Source of the DNA: an uncultured Lachnospiraceae bacterium
GTDB taxonomy: Bacteria > Bacillota > Clostridia > Lachnospirales > Lachnospiraceae
Assembly: GCA_910588825.1 (NCBI GenBank)
Contig: CAJURF010000006.1
Coordinates: 11,902-75,901 of the forward strand
Length of the DNA: 64,000 nt
Direction: 5' to 3'
A program made the position numbers and the translations under genes. The notes below the pieces were generated by a model. The model worked only from the letters and a program-made list of their open reading frames with translations. It did no database searches and was not told the origin of the DNA. This document shows positions 25,016 to 33,605 of the stretch, piece after piece. Positions within the stretch are counted from its first letter, which is position 1, and each line of letters begins with the position of its first letter.

Positions 25016-26611
25016 TCACACAACCGCTTCAATGATCATTTTACCACCAATGAATCTTTCATAAACACCAATCTGCTTTTTCTTGTTAAAATTAAAGCTT
25101 ATGAGATACCCTTTCTGTTTACCATAGTCATTCAGATATCCGATCAGCTGTTCCCGGCCCCGCCTGTTATATTCTTCACCCCGCCAGATTTTCATCTCAA
25201 TTACATACTGTTCCCCGCGGTAATCCACTATCACATCTGTACGCCTGAGTTCTCTGGTCCGGGACTCAATGTAATAGTTTCCGGCTCCATTGATAATCGG
25301 TCTCAGATACAGCAGGAAATACTTTCTCCCCTCTTCTTCCAGAAACGATATGTCTCTGTCATAGTATATGCTGCTGAAATGTTCTACAAATTTTTCCAGG
25401 ACCCGCCTCATATTCAAATGTCCTTCCACAACAAACTGGTTTTTATCCAGAAGGGAGGCTTTGTACATCTCCTGTTCCTGCATTTCTGCCGTGGAGAGAT
25501 ACCAGTTGTAAAGCCTGGTCTCAAATATACGGTTTGCTATTACAGCATTACCATCCTGATTGCGTATAAAGCCCAGCATTGCCGCCATATCAACGGCTGG
25601 GTCGTCTGGGTTATAGGCAATGCTCTTTCCCGTAAACAGCATTGACTGCAGCATGCTGTCCAATCTGGGATATTCCGCCAGCTTTCCGGACAGAGAATCA
25701 AAAAGGGGATTTTTCTCAGTGAGTATCAGACGGACCGCTTCACGAAATCCCTCTCCTGTCCATGCTGTCCCGTTTTTCTGGAACTGTTTTTTGTTCTCCT
25801 GATTTTTATCTATCAGTTTACACAGCCGGGATATGAGGAAGGGATACCCTGCAGTGTAATCGTACAAATGACCGGCTATCTTGGGCACATCCATTCCCGT
25901 GTGGTGGTCTTCCTCGTATTCTTCCAGCATCCCGGCTATCTCCTCTTTGGAAAAGCTCATATCCACATCAAAGTCTGCCGCGATATTCCATGGACTGTTC
26001 ACTTTATGTTCTTCATTTTTGCGGATTTTCTGTCTTATGTTCCGAACATCATAGACTCCTGCCAGAATCACTGATTGAAACGCTGCCCTGTCTTTCAGCT
26101 CCCGGTCCAGATAACTGTTTCGCAGCTGTGCAAGGAAATCAAGAAACACCTGATTATCTGAGGCGCTGTCCACTTCATCGATAAGCAGCACCACAGGCTT
26201 TTTGCTCCTTTCACAGAAATCCAGCAGTACCACAAACAACTCCCGCAGATTCATCCCTGTGTTTTCCACAGCTTCCAGAGCTTCTAAGCCCTCTTTTCCA
26301 CATATTTCTTCCTTTATTATCCGCCTGGCCTCTCTGGAAAACTCCTCCGCAAATGCCCGGCTGAAGCTGCTCTCGTTTTCGAAGCAGGCCTGGCTGAATT
26401 TCTGGAAATCCAGACTGACCACCAGATAGTTTTCCTCTATTGCTTTGGCCAGCCCGGCCAGGGTTGTTGTTTTTCCATACTGTCTAGCACAGTTGATGGT
26501 GAAATACGCGCCTTCATCCACCAGACTGCGGATATCCTGAATGCGTTTTTGGATATCTGTCATATAATGTTTCCTCGGAATACATGGGCCAGCGGTATTA
26601 AATTTTCTCAT
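25016..26611 (-). CDS. AAA-ATPase with C-terminal PD-(D/E)XK nuclease-like domain
   Basis: 531 residues. Walker A lies in CARQYGKTTTL (about 42-52), VVLLIDEVDSAS is Walker B, and the C-terminal region has a PD-(D/E)XK core: an Asp in RTDVIVDYRG, then YVIEMKIWRG. It belongs to the same broad AAA-ATPase-like class as 3225-4802 but its sequence differs substantially. The start at 26611 follows the terminator of the next operon by about 90 bases. Whether it belongs to the Septu-like operon (gap 47 bases) is unknown; a defence or mobile-element role is an inference from location. Confidence 0.72.
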   Translation of the reverse strand: MRKFNTAGPCIPRKHYMTDIQKRIQDIRSLVDEGAYFTINCARQYGKTTTLAGLAKAIEENYLVVSLDFQKFSQACFENESSFSRAFAEEFSREARRIIKEEICGKEGLEALEAVENTGMNLRELFVVLLDFCERSKKPVVLLIDEVDSASDNQVFLDFLAQLRNSYLDRELKDRAAFQSVILAGVYDVRNIRQKIRKNEEHKVNSPWNIAADFDVDMSFSKEEIAGMLEEYEEDHHTGMDVPKIAGHLYDYTAGYPFLISRLCKLIDKNQENKKQFQKNGTAWTGEGFREAVRLILTEKNPLFDSLSGKLAEYPRLDSMLQSMLFTGKSIAYNPDDPAVDMAAMLGFIRNQDGNAVIANRIFETRLYNWYLSTAEMQEQEMYKASLLDKNQFVVEGHLNMRRVLEKFVEHFSSIYYDRDISFLEEEGRKYFLLYLRPIINGAGNYYIESRTRELRRTDVIVDYRGEQYVIEMKIWRGEEYNRRGREQLIGYLNDYGKQKGYLISFNFNKKKQIGVYERFIGGKMIIEAVV

Positions 26612-26698
26612 AATCCTGCACCTCGCGCATCTTTTCTCAGAACTGCATGTAGATAATCTGAGGCTTGTACACAGGTTATTTACATACAGTTCTTGAAA

Positions 26699-26731
26699 GA
26701 AAACTCCACTCTGGCGAGTGGAGTTTCTTCT
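26699..26731 (-). terminator. Rho-independent terminator of the nfn operon
   Basis: AAACTCCACTC (26701-26711) and GAGTGGAGTTT (26716-26726) form an 11-bp stem with a 4-base loop; on the minus strand it is followed by T-rich sequence. It lies just after the stop at 26744. Confidence 0.8.
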
Positions 26732-26743
26732 ATATTAATATTA

Positions 26744-28162
26744 TTATCCTTTTAAATATTCGTCAATGGCTTTTGCCGCTGTCTTCCCGGCTCCCATAGC
26801 TGAGATTACAGTAGCCGCGCCGGTCACTGCGTCGCCGCCTGCATAAACGCCTTTTCTGGAGGTTGCCCCTGTGTCTTCTTCCACGATAAATCCCCCATGG
26901 CGGTTTACTTCCAGCCCTTCTGTTGTGGATTTGATCAGCGGATTGGGGGAAGTTCCGATGGAAATTACCACGGTGTCCACATCCAGCAGGAATTCACTGC
27001 CCGGGATGGGTACGGGTCTGCGCCGTCCGTTTTCATCCGGTTCGCCCAGTTCCATCTGAATACATCTCATGCCTGTGACAAATCCGTTTTTGGGATCTCT
27101 CTTGTCGTCCGGATTTTCATAGCCCAGAATTTCAATGGGGTTGTTCAGCAGACGGAAGTCGATTCCTTCCTCAATGGCATGTTCTACTTCCTCTTTCCTG
27201 GCAGGAAGTTCTTCCATGGAACGGCGGTATACAATGTATACTTTGTCTGCGCCCAGACGCAGCGCTGTTCTTGCTGCATCCATGGCCACATTGCCGCCGC
27301 CTACCACAGCTACCCTGCCGCCTTTCATGATCGGTGTAACCGGGTCATCTCTATAGGCTTTCATCAAGTTGGAACGGGTGAGGAATTCGTTGGCTGAGTA
27401 CACGCCTTTATAAGCCTCTCCCGGTATTCCCATAAAGTTGGGAAGTCCCGCCCCGGAACCGATAAACACTGCATCGTATCCTTTTTCAAACAGTTCGTCT
27501 ACTGTAAGCGTCTTTCCGATTATAATATTAGTTTCCACATCAACGCCCAGGTCTTTTAAGTTATCCACTTCTTTCTGGACAATTGCTTTCGGAAGACGGA
27601 ACTCCGGTATCCCGTATACCAGCACACCGCCTGCAGTATGTAATGCCTCGAACACAGTCACTTTATAGCCTTTTCTCGCCAGATCTCCGGCGCAGGTCAG
27701 TCCGGAAGGTCCGGAACCCACTACAGCCACACGCTTTCCATTGGATGCTGCCGGAACAGGTTTCTCCGTATTGTGCTCATTATGCCAGTCAGCCACAAAA
27801 CGCTCCAGACGACCGATACCCACCGGGTCACCCTTTTTCCCCCTGACACATTCGCACTCACACTGTGATTCCTGGGGACATACACGCCCGCACACAGCCG
27901 GAAGGGAGGAAGACTGGCTGATAATCTGGTAAGCTCCCTCAAAATCAGATTCTTTTATTTTTTCTATAAACTCAGGAATGTGAATATTTACCGGGCATCC
28001 GTTTACGCAGGGACTGTTTTTACAGTTCAGACAGCGGCGCGCTTCATCCACTGCTGTCTCCTGGGTATATCCCAGGGCTACTTCCTGAAAATTCCCGGCC
28101 CGCACTTTTGCTTCCTGGGTGGGCATGGGATTTTTTACTTTGCTTTTATTTACATCGGCCAT
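26744..28162 (-). CDS. nfnB: NfnB / glutamate-synthase-small-chain-type NADPH oxidoreductase
   Basis: 472 residues. It has an N-terminal ferredoxin-like 4Fe-4S region CLNCKNSPCVNGCP (about 44-57) and a second Cys group (CGRVCPQESQCECEC), then an FAD-binding VVGSGPSGLTCAGDLA and an NADP-binding VVGGGNVAMDAARTA. Alone this looks like the glutamate synthase small subunit GltD. It sits directly behind a PyrK-like flavoprotein with no intervening base, the arrangement of NfnAB, the electron-bifurcating NADH-dependent reduced ferredoxin:NADP+ oxidoreductase. NfnAB would balance NADH, ferredoxin and NADPH in an anaerobe. The SD GGAGGT lies upstream of the ATG, inside the partner's end. Confidence 0.8.
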   Translation of the reverse strand: MADVNKSKVKNPMPTQEAKVRAGNFQEVALGYTQETAVDEARRCLNCKNSPCVNGCPVNIHIPEFIEKIKESDFEGAYQIISQSSSLPAVCGRVCPQESQCECECVRGKKGDPVGIGRLERFVADWHNEHNTEKPVPAASNGKRVAVVGSGPSGLTCAGDLARKGYKVTVFEALHTAGGVLVYGIPEFRLPKAIVQKEVDNLKDLGVDVETNIIIGKTLTVDELFEKGYDAVFIGSGAGLPNFMGIPGEAYKGVYSANEFLTRSNLMKAYRDDPVTPIMKGGRVAVVGGGNVAMDAARTALRLGADKVYIVYRRSMEELPARKEEVEHAIEEGIDFRLLNNPIEILGYENPDDKRDPKNGFVTGMRCIQMELGEPDENGRRRPVPIPGSEFLLDVDTVVISIGTSPNPLIKSTTEGLEVNRHGGFIVEEDTGATSRKGVYAGGDAVTGAATVISAMGAGKTAAKAIDEYLKG

Positions 28163-29017
28163 TTATTTTACCTCCTTCTGATAGAGGTTACAGGTTTCTT
28201 CATATGCATGTCTCTCAAAATCCCGGTACATACTGCCCCTGGACATTGCCTCGTCAAAATCCACCTCATATCCGTTGAAATCCGGCCCGTCTACACAGGC
28301 AAACTTTGTCACTTTCTTATCTCCCTGGGTCAGGGTCAGGCGGCATCCCCCGCACATTCCCGTCCCGTCAATCATGATGGGATTCATAGAAACCACACAG
28401 GGGATTCCCGTGGGCCGCACAGCCTCCACCACAAACTTCATCATAATCAGGGGACCGATGGTAATCACCTGGTCGAACTTCTCCCCATTGGCAAACATTT
28501 CTTCCAGAGGGATACAGACATTTCCCTGTCTTCCATAGGAACCGTCATCTGTCATTACCACCAGATTATCAGACGCGGCTTTGAACTCATCTTCAAGAAT
28601 CAGCAGGTCTTTGGAACGGAAGCCGATGATTGATGTCACTTCACATCCCATCTCATGCAGCTTCTGGGTAATGGGCAGTGCTATGGCACACCCAACGCCT
28701 CCTCCTACGATACAGACTTTCTTCAGTCCCTCCACATGAGTAGCCACTCCCAGAGGTCCGGCAAAATCCTGGATAAACTCTCCCTCTTCCTTGTGATTCA
28801 GCTTCTCCGTGGTAGCGCCTACAATCTGGAAAATAATCTTAACAGTACCTTTTTCCCTGTCGTATCCTGCAACTGTAAGTGGTATGCGCTCCCCTTCTTC
28901 ATCTACCCGCAGGATAATAAACTGCCCTGGTTCCGCCTTTGCAGCAACAAACGGGGCTTCGATGTCCATCATCGTGACGGATGGGTTCAGACAGGCTTTC
29001 TTTACAATTTTATACAT
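28163..29017 (-). CDS. nfnA: NfnA / PyrK-like FAD- and 2Fe-2S-binding subunit
   Basis: 284 residues of the ferredoxin-NADP reductase/PyrK family. FAD-binding is indicated by GERIPLTVAGYD and an NAD-binding GGGVGCAIALPI. The C terminus carries Cys residues in GTGMCGGCRLTL and FACVDGPDF that ligate a 2Fe-2S cluster. Paired with the NfnB-like gene downstream it forms a probable transhydrogenase. A glutamate synthase large subunit is absent nearby, which argues against a GOGAT role. Start ATG is preceded by AAGGAGGG at a slightly long distance (11 bases). Confidence 0.8.
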   Translation of the reverse strand: MYKIVKKACLNPSVTMMDIEAPFVAAKAEPGQFIILRVDEEGERIPLTVAGYDREKGTVKIIFQIVGATTEKLNHKEEGEFIQDFAGPLGVATHVEGLKKVCIVGGGVGCAIALPITQKLHEMGCEVTSIIGFRSKDLLILEDEFKAASDNLVVMTDDGSYGRQGNVCIPLEEMFANGEKFDQVITIGPLIMMKFVVEAVRPTGIPCVVSMNPIMIDGTGMCGGCRLTLTQGDKKVTKFACVDGPDFNGYEVDFDEAMSRGSMYRDFERHAYEETCNLYQKEVK

Positions 29018-29096
29018 TGCTTGTATGCCCTCCTTGTGTTTTGAATAAGAATTTCTTGAAAAACTCTTATAGTTTTATATGGTTATAAACCAAATA

Positions 29097-29119
29097 CCCC
29101 GCAATGTAACACTGCGGGG
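29097..29119 (-). terminator. Hairpin after the amino-acid ABC operon
   Basis: CCCCGCA (29097-29103) and TGCGGGG (29113-29119) form a 7-bp GC stem. Read on the minus strand it is followed by a T-rich stretch, and on the plus strand by seven Ts nearby. It probably ends the ABC operon upstream of nfnA. Confidence 0.55.
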
Positions 29120-29252
29120 CATTGGCTTTTTTTGGCTTTGTTTTGCTTCTGGTTTTTCATCTTTCTATTACGTAAAACAGCATAATTATTATATGTCAGA
29201 TTTTTGGAGTTGTCAATAGGGTTGAGGAAAATAATTTTGAATTTTCGCCTTT

Positions 29253-29999
29253 TTATTCAAACGACAAAGTATCCAAAAACCTCTTAGCCCGCTCTGTCTC
29301 CGGCTGGGTGAAAAACTGTTCCGGAGCTGACATTTCCACGATCTCCCCTCCGTCCAGAAATACGATTCTGTCTGCCACTGCCCGGGCAAACTGCATTTCA
29401 TGGGTAACGATGACCATGGTAGACCCTTCTTTGGCAAGCTCCAGCATAACGTCCAGCACCTCCCGCACCATCTCCGGGTCCAGAGCCGCTGTCACCTCGT
29501 CAAACAGCAGAATCTCCGGCTTCATGATCAGAGCCCTCACGATTGCCACTCTCTGTTTCTGGCCTCCGGACAGCTGGCGGGGATATGCGTCCTTTTTGTC
29601 CAGCAGCCCCACCCTCTCCAGCAGCTGCTCTGCTTCTTTCTCCGCCTCTTTTTTCTCTTTCTTCTGCACTTTCAACGGGCCCAGCAAAATGTTGTTGATC
29701 ACTGTCATATGAGGAAACAGCTCATAGCTCTGGAATACCATCCCTATTTTCTGACGGACTTCACTCCATTTTGTCTTGGGATCGGTGATCACCTCTTTGT
29801 CCAGACGGATTTCCCCTGACTGGATCTGTTCCAGCCCGTTCATGCACCGCAGGAATGTACTCTTCCCGCACCCGGACGGGCCGATTAACACCAGCACTTC
29901 CCCTTTGTGTATGTCCAGTGATACATCCTTTAACACTGCCCCGTTACCATAATCTTTATGAAGATGATGGATTTCCAGCAATTTCTCCTGACCTTCCAC
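29253..29999 (-). CDS. glnQ: Polar amino-acid ABC transporter, ATP-binding protein (GlnQ-like)
   Basis: 248 residues, the usual size. Walker A GPSGCGKST (about 39-47), a Q-loop in MVFQSYELFPHMT, signature LSGGQKQRVAI, Walker B ILLFDEVTAALDP and switch His in VIVTHEMQFARAVAD. It energises import of polar amino acids through the two permeases encoded just upstream. The gap to the permease is 21 bases. No substrate-binding protein gene lies in the cluster; it may be elsewhere or supplied by another locus. Confidence 0.9.
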   Translation of the reverse strand: MEGQEKLLEIHHLHKDYGNGAVLKDVSLDIHKGEVLVLIGPSGCGKSTFLRCMNGLEQIQSGEIRLDKEVITDPKTKWSEVRQKIGMVFQSYELFPHMTVINNILLGPLKVQKKEKKEAEKEAEQLLERVGLLDKKDAYPRQLSGGQKQRVAIVRALIMKPEILLFDEVTAALDPEMVREVLDVMLELAKEGSTMVIVTHEMQFARAVADRIVFLDGGEIVEMSAPEQFFTQPETERAKRFLDTLSFE

Positions 30000-30020
30000 G
30001 AAATTCTCCTCCCTGCGCCA

Positions 30021-30698
30021 TTAATTTTCCCATTTCTTCTCCATACGCACAGCAAGCCTGGATACCGGCCAGCATACGATAAAATAGAGGAAGAACACAC
30101 ATCCATAGATCCAAAGCGCCGAATCCGGCACTGTATACCTGTTTGCCTCAATGATCTGCTGAGCCACTTTCAGAACCTCCACCACACCGATTAATACAAT
30201 CAGCGATGTGGTTTTCACCATCCGGGTGGCCAGATTAATCGCCAGGGGCAGCAGCCGCCTGAGGGTCTGGGGAACAATGATATATCTGTAGATCTGGCGG
30301 CTGTCCAGTCCCAGAGCCGCCCCGCTCTCATATTGGTGCTTCGGGATTGAGATCAAAGCACCTCTGACCAGGTCTCCCATCTCCGCTGTACCCCACATGG
30401 TAAATACAATCACTGCCGAAACCTCCCCGGACAGCTGAAGCCCGAAAGATTTTGTTGCCCCGAAGTACACCAGGAACAGCAGTACCAGCTGAGGCATGAT
30501 CCGGATAAATTCCAGATATATTTTGGTAAGGCACTTCACAACAGGATTCTTTAATGTCATAATCATACCCAGAAGAAGGCCGAATACAATAGAAAGCCCC
30601 ACTGAAATCAAAGAAATTTTTACGGTAATCCACAGACCTCCCAGGAGCCGTATGAAGTTGTTGCCCATAAACAGCACTCTAATCCCCAAATCCTGCAT
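30021..30698 (-). CDS. Amino-acid ABC transporter permease (HisM/GlnP family)
   Basis: 225 residues with several membrane helices and the binding-protein-dependent permease signature: the EAA loop reads GAALGLDSRQIYRYIIVPQTLRR, which contacts the ATPase. It overlaps the upstream permease gene by 20 bases. The family transports glutamine, glutamate, histidine or other polar amino acids; the substrate cannot be told from sequence here. Confidence 0.87.
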   Translation of the reverse strand: MQDLGIRVLFMGNNFIRLLGGLWITVKISLISVGLSIVFGLLLGMIMTLKNPVVKCLTKIYLEFIRIMPQLVLLFLVYFGATKSFGLQLSGEVSAVIVFTMWGTAEMGDLVRGALISIPKHQYESGAALGLDSRQIYRYIIVPQTLRRLLPLAINLATRMVKTTSLIVLIGVVEVLKVAQQIIEANRYTVPDSALWIYGCVFFLYFIVCWPVSRLAVRMEKKWEN

Positions 30699-31368
30699 AT
30701 CTCAGCCTCCTCTCTATCAGCCCCGCCGCCACAGATATGGGAAGCAGCAAAACCAGATACGAAATCACCAGCATCAGAAGCGCCTCATCTGTCTGATAGT
30801 AAAGGCCGATTAAATCTTTTGCCACATACATCAAATCCGCAAGGGCAACCACACTGAATACAGATGTCTCTTTAATAAGAAAGATTACATTGGCGCACAG
30901 CGGCGGCACCGATGTGGCCAGCGCCTGGGGAAAAATCACATAGCGCATGACCTGGAAGCGGTTCAGCCCTATGGCCAGCGCTGATTCCATCTGTCCTTTC
31001 TCCACTGCTTCCAGACCGCTGCGCAGCGCCTCTGCCATATAGCTCCCGCCCAGGAAACTCAATCCTATAACCGCACATCCCTCCGAACTGAGCATAACAC
31101 CGATCTTCGGAAGACCAAAATACAGAAAAAACAGCTGCACAAGCAGCGGTGTATTTCTCGACAGCTCCACATATACCACGGCAATCTGTCTCAGCACAGG
31201 CACGTGGTAATAACCGGCCAGGGAACAGACCACCCCAATTACCAGGGAAATCAAAATTCCTGTCATACCCAGCCGAAAAGTTAATTTTGCAGCTTCCACG
31301 TATAATGGAAAATACTCTGCCATAAAACCAGTATCCAACTTTTCAATCCTCCCGTAGAATACTCCCAT
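30679..31368 (-). CDS. Amino-acid ABC transporter permease (HisQ/GlnP family)
   Basis: 229 residues, a second membrane permease of the same family. The EAA-type loop reads ALAIGLNRFQVMRYVIFPQAL, and SRNTPLLVQLFFLYFGLP is the typical family segment. It is the first gene of the operon, with a good promoter 55 bases upstream. Together with the next permease it would form the heterodimeric channel served by GlnQ-like 29253-29999. Confidence 0.87.
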   Translation of the reverse strand: MGVFYGRIEKLDTGFMAEYFPLYVEAAKLTFRLGMTGILISLVIGVVCSLAGYYHVPVLRQIAVVYVELSRNTPLLVQLFFLYFGLPKIGVMLSSEGCAVIGLSFLGGSYMAEALRSGLEAVEKGQMESALAIGLNRFQVMRYVIFPQALATSVPPLCANVIFLIKETSVFSVVALADLMYVAKDLIGLYYQTDEALLMLVISYLVLLLPISVAAGLIERRLRYAGFGD

Positions 31369-31400
31369 AGAGCACTCTTTTTTAGGCTCTAATGTATTTT

Positions 31401-31428
31401 ATTATACCACAGCAGAATTTGACTGTAA
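31401..31428 (-). promoter_or_regulatory. Promoter of the amino-acid ABC operon
   Basis: On the minus strand TTACAG (31423-31428) and TATAAT (31401-31406) are separated by 16 bp, upstream of the permease start at 31368. Confidence 0.6.
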
Positions 31429-31452
31429 CCCCCTAAAAAGAAAATATGGCGC

Positions 31453-31483
31453 AAAAAAACGCCTGTGCTGTCACAGACGTTTT
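31453..31483 (-). terminator. Rho-independent terminator of the teichoic-acid operon
   Basis: On the minus strand AACGTCTGTG pairs with CACAGGCGTT across one mismatch and is followed by seven Ts. It lies 17 bases after the stop codon at 31500. Confidence 0.8.
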
Positions 31484-31499
31484 CTATTCCTCTGAAATT

Positions 31500-33605
31500 T
31501 TAATCATATGAGAAAGTTGAGATATCTATATGGAATTTTTCACATATTTCTATCATCGCATCATCTTCCAACCGATTATCTCCCACATAAGAACTGATAT
31601 GTGAATAAAAACCCGCTGCTGTGGGAAGCATATAGAGTTCTTGGCAGATACGTCCGTCGAGTTTTTGATAATTACATGGAATATATGGTTTATATGCCTC
31701 GAAATTTTCACCTAAAAGCAGTGCTTCCTTTTTATCTCTCAAAAATTCCTGTAAAAACGCAGTCCTCTTTTCATCCGGCAGAAGTTCCGTATTTACAATA
31801 CAAGCGCCTTTTGGCGGTGTCTGTACCATATATAACTGCATCCTCTCATCTGAAATCTGCCATTGATCCGCTATTACATATTCCTTATCTTCCACCTCAG
31901 TATGTTCTATCATATCTTCTTTCAGAAACGTTTTGGGAAACAATACTTTTTGCCTTACTATTTTTTTCTGATTTTTCAGCCCGTATTCCCTGCGTGTCTT
32001 CTCAAACTCTACCGGTAAAACATATATTTTATCGAATAGTTCCATCATCTTTTGCCATTCTTCTCGATGTTCCTGATTCTGCTCCGGCATTAGATCTTCT
32101 ATCGCCAGAATCTTTTCTGCCCCGCTCTTTCCGACGGCATTAAAATACAGCTTTGCCTTTTTCCCGTATAGCACAATATAATCCGCAGACAGATCCCCCC
32201 ACCTGCGTTCCCATTCTCTTTCTATTATCTGATTTATATATTGACGGATCTCTTCATAATCTGAATAAAGATAGGGTGCCTTTTCAATCAGGCGATAGAA
32301 CATATATTCCTTCTCCTCTAAAGCCATTCTCCCCTGATAACAAAGCGGTATTATGTCTTCCGGCAGTTCTTCCCATTCCTGTTCCAAATAACCGCTTGGT
32401 GCCGGCGGCGCCGCAATCATAATCTGATATTTTTTCCCATCTGCAGCTTCCAGCATTCTTTTTAACTGAATCCTTTGTCTCCGGGACAGTTCCCATTCCG
32501 TCAAAATCATTACCCGTTTTTTATCTTCTGAGATATCTATGGTTCTCTGTGCATCGCCGCCTGCATTTCCAAATATTTGTTCCGCAATCTGTGCTGCTGT
32601 ATTCACCGGAACATGGTTCTCTTTCCGATGATACCTCTTGTTTTCTTCTATATAGTCCTTTACTTCCTCCCACGTATTTATTTTATCACACTCGTCAAAT
32701 CCCAGATAATCGCCTTTATCATTGATACAGCCTGCCTTGCATCCATATACGCAGGCATCCCGCAGATAATTGCTGTCATCTCCAATCACCACATCCGTCT
32801 GCGCCAGAATATCACATATATCTTCTCCTTTAAAAGCACAATTATTATCGCTTATCAACTGAATTTCTACGTGATCTGTCTGCAGCTTCTCTTCATGTTC
32901 TTTCATCCATTGGTACGCTTTTTTTGTGATAATGGTGCATTTTGTCATTTTTTCTGCGGCAGGACTGTGTTGGTTCATATAAGAAACCCTCACATTTCCC
33001 GGCTCAATTATTTTTCCGTTATAGAGCCCTGCCAGCCGATACTCCGTCTTATAGATCCGATCAGTCATCCATTGAGAATCCGATATCAGATAATCCGTTT
33101 TTAACATCTCCTTCAAAATCAGGAAATATTTATTCAAATCCGCTTTTCTTTTTTTCAAAAGGTTGGGAACTCCGGTCATGCTGTTTACATAAACCTGCTC
33201 TTTTCGCTTTGTAAAGACATTGGGCAGCATTGCATTCCCAACTAAATACTTTGAACATGCAAGGGCTCTCCAGTATTCCTCTGAATCGTTTTCAACAAAT
33301 ATAACGTCTTTGGGCAGTGCATTGACAGCACCGCTCTTTTTATCAGCAACCCATATATACGTATACGTTTGGCCATATGTTTGATGCAGATATTCAAATA
33401 GATATCTCGGCACATCAACACAATTTTTCTTTCCTCTGCACCAAAAGAAAATTTGTTTTTTCTCTACAGGTTCTTTCAGGTATTTTGCATACATGCTTCT
33501 TGTATGAAATTTAAGATCTTTTTCGCTTATATGCCTTTTAATCGTCTGACATTCTAAATCATAATTGCCATAATGTTCTTTTAAAATATTCTCTACATCA
33601 GCCAT
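31500..33605 (-). CDS. CDP-glycerol glycerophosphotransferase-like protein, catalytic His motif degenerate
   Basis: 701 residues from the ATG at 33605, which overlaps the upstream stop by eight bases and follows GGGAG; a start at 33683 inside the previous gene is less likely. The N-terminal 350 residues resemble TagF/TarF-type polymerases (YIWVADKKSGA, YVNSMTGVPNLLKK, DYLISDSQWMTDRIY). In active members the last Tyr-Val-Asn block continues into TWHG, whereas here it is SMTG, so the catalytic His is missing. The C-terminal 300 residues include KRVMILTEWELSRRQRIQLK and match no enzyme I can name. It may be a non-catalytic partner or a polymer-binding protein for the active neighbour. Confidence 0.65.
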   Translation of the reverse strand: MADVENILKEHYGNYDLECQTIKRHISEKDLKFHTRSMYAKYLKEPVEKKQIFFWCRGKKNCVDVPRYLFEYLHQTYGQTYTYIWVADKKSGAVNALPKDVIFVENDSEEYWRALACSKYLVGNAMLPNVFTKRKEQVYVNSMTGVPNLLKKRKADLNKYFLILKEMLKTDYLISDSQWMTDRIYKTEYRLAGLYNGKIIEPGNVRVSYMNQHSPAAEKMTKCTIITKKAYQWMKEHEEKLQTDHVEIQLISDNNCAFKGEDICDILAQTDVVIGDDSNYLRDACVYGCKAGCINDKGDYLGFDECDKINTWEEVKDYIEENKRYHRKENHVPVNTAAQIAEQIFGNAGGDAQRTIDISEDKKRVMILTEWELSRRQRIQLKRMLEAADGKKYQIMIAAPPAPSGYLEQEWEELPEDIIPLCYQGRMALEEKEYMFYRLIEKAPYLYSDYEEIRQYINQIIEREWERRWGDLSADYIVLYGKKAKLYFNAVGKSGAEKILAIEDLMPEQNQEHREEWQKMMELFDKIYVLPVEFEKTRREYGLKNQKKIVRQKVLFPKTFLKEDMIEHTEVEDKEYVIADQWQISDERMQLYMVQTPPKGACIVNTELLPDEKRTAFLQEFLRDKKEALLLGENFEAYKPYIPCNYQKLDGRICQELYMLPTAAGFYSHISSYVGDNRLEDDAMIEICEKFHIDISTFSYD

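Noticed and set aside
26744..29017. Glutamate synthase
   Set aside because: The small-subunit-like protein is paired with a PyrK-like flavoprotein and no large subunit is near, which fits NfnAB better.
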